From positions 2,852,001-2,916,000 of the forward strand of contig NZ_JBBNAC010000001.1 of assembly GCF_037996825.1 (NCBI RefSeq): DNA of 64,000 nt, in the 5' to 3' direction. Both the position numbers and the translations under genes were made by a program. Position 1 is the first letter of the stretch. Every line of letters starts with the position of its first letter. This document shows positions 62,997 to 64,000 of this stretch, piece after piece. This stretch comes from Bdellovibrio sp. BCCA. Lineage in GTDB: Bacteria; Bdellovibrionota; Bdellovibrionia; Bdellovibrionales; Bdellovibrionaceae. The notes below the pieces were generated by a model. That model was not told where the DNA came from. It made no database searches and worked only from the letters and a program-made list of their open reading frames with translations.

Positions 62997-64000
62997 TTAC
63001 TCAAAAGCCGGAAGATCTACAATCACTCCACCACCGTTATTTGCTGGTGGATTCGATGGTTGCTTTTGCTGCTCTTGTTGTTTCTTCTTTTCTTCTTCCT
63101 CTTTTTTCTTACGAGCTTCTTCGTCTTTCTTGCGTTGCTCTTCTTGCTGACGACGTAATTCTTCTTGGCGTTTTTGCTCTTGAGTGCGTTGCTGCTGTTG
63201 ATCCGCAGATTGACGACGCTGTTCTTCCTGGCGACGTTGTTCATCCAAACGACGTTGCTCTGCCGCACGCTGTTCGGCTGCACGACGAGCTTCTTCAGCT
63301 TGTCTGCGTTTGTCTTCTTCGATACGGCGAAGCTCTGCTTCACGACGGGCTTTGGCTACGGGGTCAAATTTCTCCAAGCACACGCGAGCTGCCTGAACAC
63401 CAGACAAACCGTCATTGTTATAAGCGCTGATAATACACTTATTCAATTCTTGGTTGGTATTATTGCGGCACAAACGATGAGCATCTGTCGCAAGTCTTGA
63501 ATTTTCGATTTCTTGACCGCCGCGGGAGTAAAGGTCGATTACACATGATGAATAGGACGGATTAATAGTTCCTTGGCAGAGCCCTAAAGCGTATGAGCGG
63601 TAATCGAAATTTCGATCTTCAGTAACACCGACGAGATATCTTGATAATGACAATGTACATTGTTGGACTTGACTGCGTGTCTCATTTCTCGAGCACAAAA
63701 GGCCCGCTGTATCAAAATCTTTCTTAGATATATTCTTTGTAAACTCAAGAGTACAGTTTCGGAACTCACGGTCGCCCCTACCGTTTGAGTACAAGCATGC
63801 TTGAGAAGCATAGATAACATTATCCGGATGCGGACCTCCATTGGCACGCAAAATAGAATCCAGATCGTTCGTCAAACCGATAGTGCAATCTCTAAATTGG
63901 AAATCAGTGCGTCCCTGCATACAAGCAAGATCAGTCTTGGATTCATGAGTACTCAATTTTTGATAAAGATACATTGAGCAAGTTTCTTCCTGAGGAGTCA
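62997..64000 (-). CDS. Protein with tandem Cys-pair repeats and charged coiled coil (5' end outside window)
   Basis: The frame has 325 residues from the ATG at 63974, but it remains open to the right edge and already contains TC-S in the upstream codons, so the gene probably begins outside the window. Pairs of Cys occur at about 18/30, 60/74, 94/106, 133/144 and 169/180, with a further Cys at 199: tandem modules of about 35-42 residues with the pattern C-x(10-13)-C-(T/V/I). From about 205 to 305 there is a Glu/Arg/Gln-rich coiled coil. It ends NGGGVIVDLPAFE. Probably exported; function unknown. Confidence 0.85.
   Translation of the reverse strand, partial: TPQEETCSMYLYQKLSTHESKTDLACMQGRTDFQFRDCTIGLTNDLDSILRANGGPHPDNVIYASQACLYSNGRGDREFRNCTLEFTKNISKKDFDTAGLLCSRNETRSQVQQCTLSLSRYLVGVTEDRNFDYRSYALGLCQGTINPSYSSCVIDLYSRGGQEIENSRLATDAHRLCRNNTNQELNKCIISAYNNDGLSGVQAARVCLEKFDPVAKARREAELRRIEEDKRRQAEEARRAAEQRAAEQRRLDEQRRQEEQRRQSADQQQQRTQEQKRQEELRRQQEEQRKKDEEARKKKEEEEKKKQQEQQKQPSNPPANNGGGVIVDLPAFE

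Noticed and set aside
1-64000. CRISPR arrays, integrases, transposases, rRNA genes
   Set aside because: I looked for regularly spaced repeats, IS ends and such genes and found none. The repeats seen are coding (Lys-rich repeats, Cys modules) or operator copies.

Overview
The window looks like a chromosomal segment of a predatory, Bdellovibrio-like bacterium (Bdellovibrionota). This is inferred from the gene style, not proven. It carries a short flagellin of 277 residues with a long leader, a secreted L,D-transpeptidase, a TIGR02147-type regulator, and many small secreted or beta-barrel proteins with no recognisable family. The core genes mostly use ATC, AAC and GAA-type codons. A three-gene cassette near the right end is visibly richer in A+T and uses ATA and AAA codons.

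Layout. 1-9930 (minus) is a transcription and translation block: the 5' part of rpoB, rplL, rplJ behind an L10 leader, rplA, rplK, nusG, secE, tRNA-Trp, tuf, then tRNA-Thr(GGT), Gly(TCC), Tyr(GTA) and Thr(TGT), followed by rlmB and pyrF. This is the classical thrU-tyrU-glyT-thrT-tufB-secE-nusG-rplKAJL-rpoB order. It is interrupted between rplL and rpoB by one plus-strand lipoprotein/beta-barrel gene. 10106-11106 (plus) holds a membrane HAMP protein and a small secreted Ig-like protein. 11207-22614 (minus) is a compact purine operon, purF-E-C-D-N-L-Q-H-M, with a terminator-bearing leader.

22891-30152 is accessory: a LysR regulator divergent from an exported protein and a Fic enzyme, a CPA2-type antiporter, an L,D-transpeptidase and several envelope proteins. 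30205-37622 (minus) is ribE-ribBX-ribH-ntrY-ntrX-proS. In it the RibA-like half of RibBX and the sigma-54 contact loop and Walker B of NtrX are both degenerate. 37746-40181 holds exported proteins. 40269-42851 is clpB.

42927-53986 contains a small Cys protein, the flagellin with a sigma-28-like promoter and mini-ORF leader, a lipoprotein, a bipolar histone-like protein (basic then acidic), a PLP enzyme, PPK2, a pilin-like protein, a TIGR02147 regulator and more envelope proteins. 54033-60042 is a MarR / RND pump / TolC operon, divergent from a TetR gene across a cluster of TTAAGTA repeats. No periplasmic adaptor gene is present.

60287-62924 (plus) is the best candidate for an undescribed system. 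It has three translationally overlapping genes bounded by terminators: a small basic protein, a zinc-ribbon/XRE regulator resembling an MqsA antitoxin, and a KGGVGR-motif ParA-like ATPase with a helical, TPR-like C-terminal half. 62997-64000 (minus) is the 3' part of a gene for a protein with tandem Cys-pair repeats and a long charged coiled coil.
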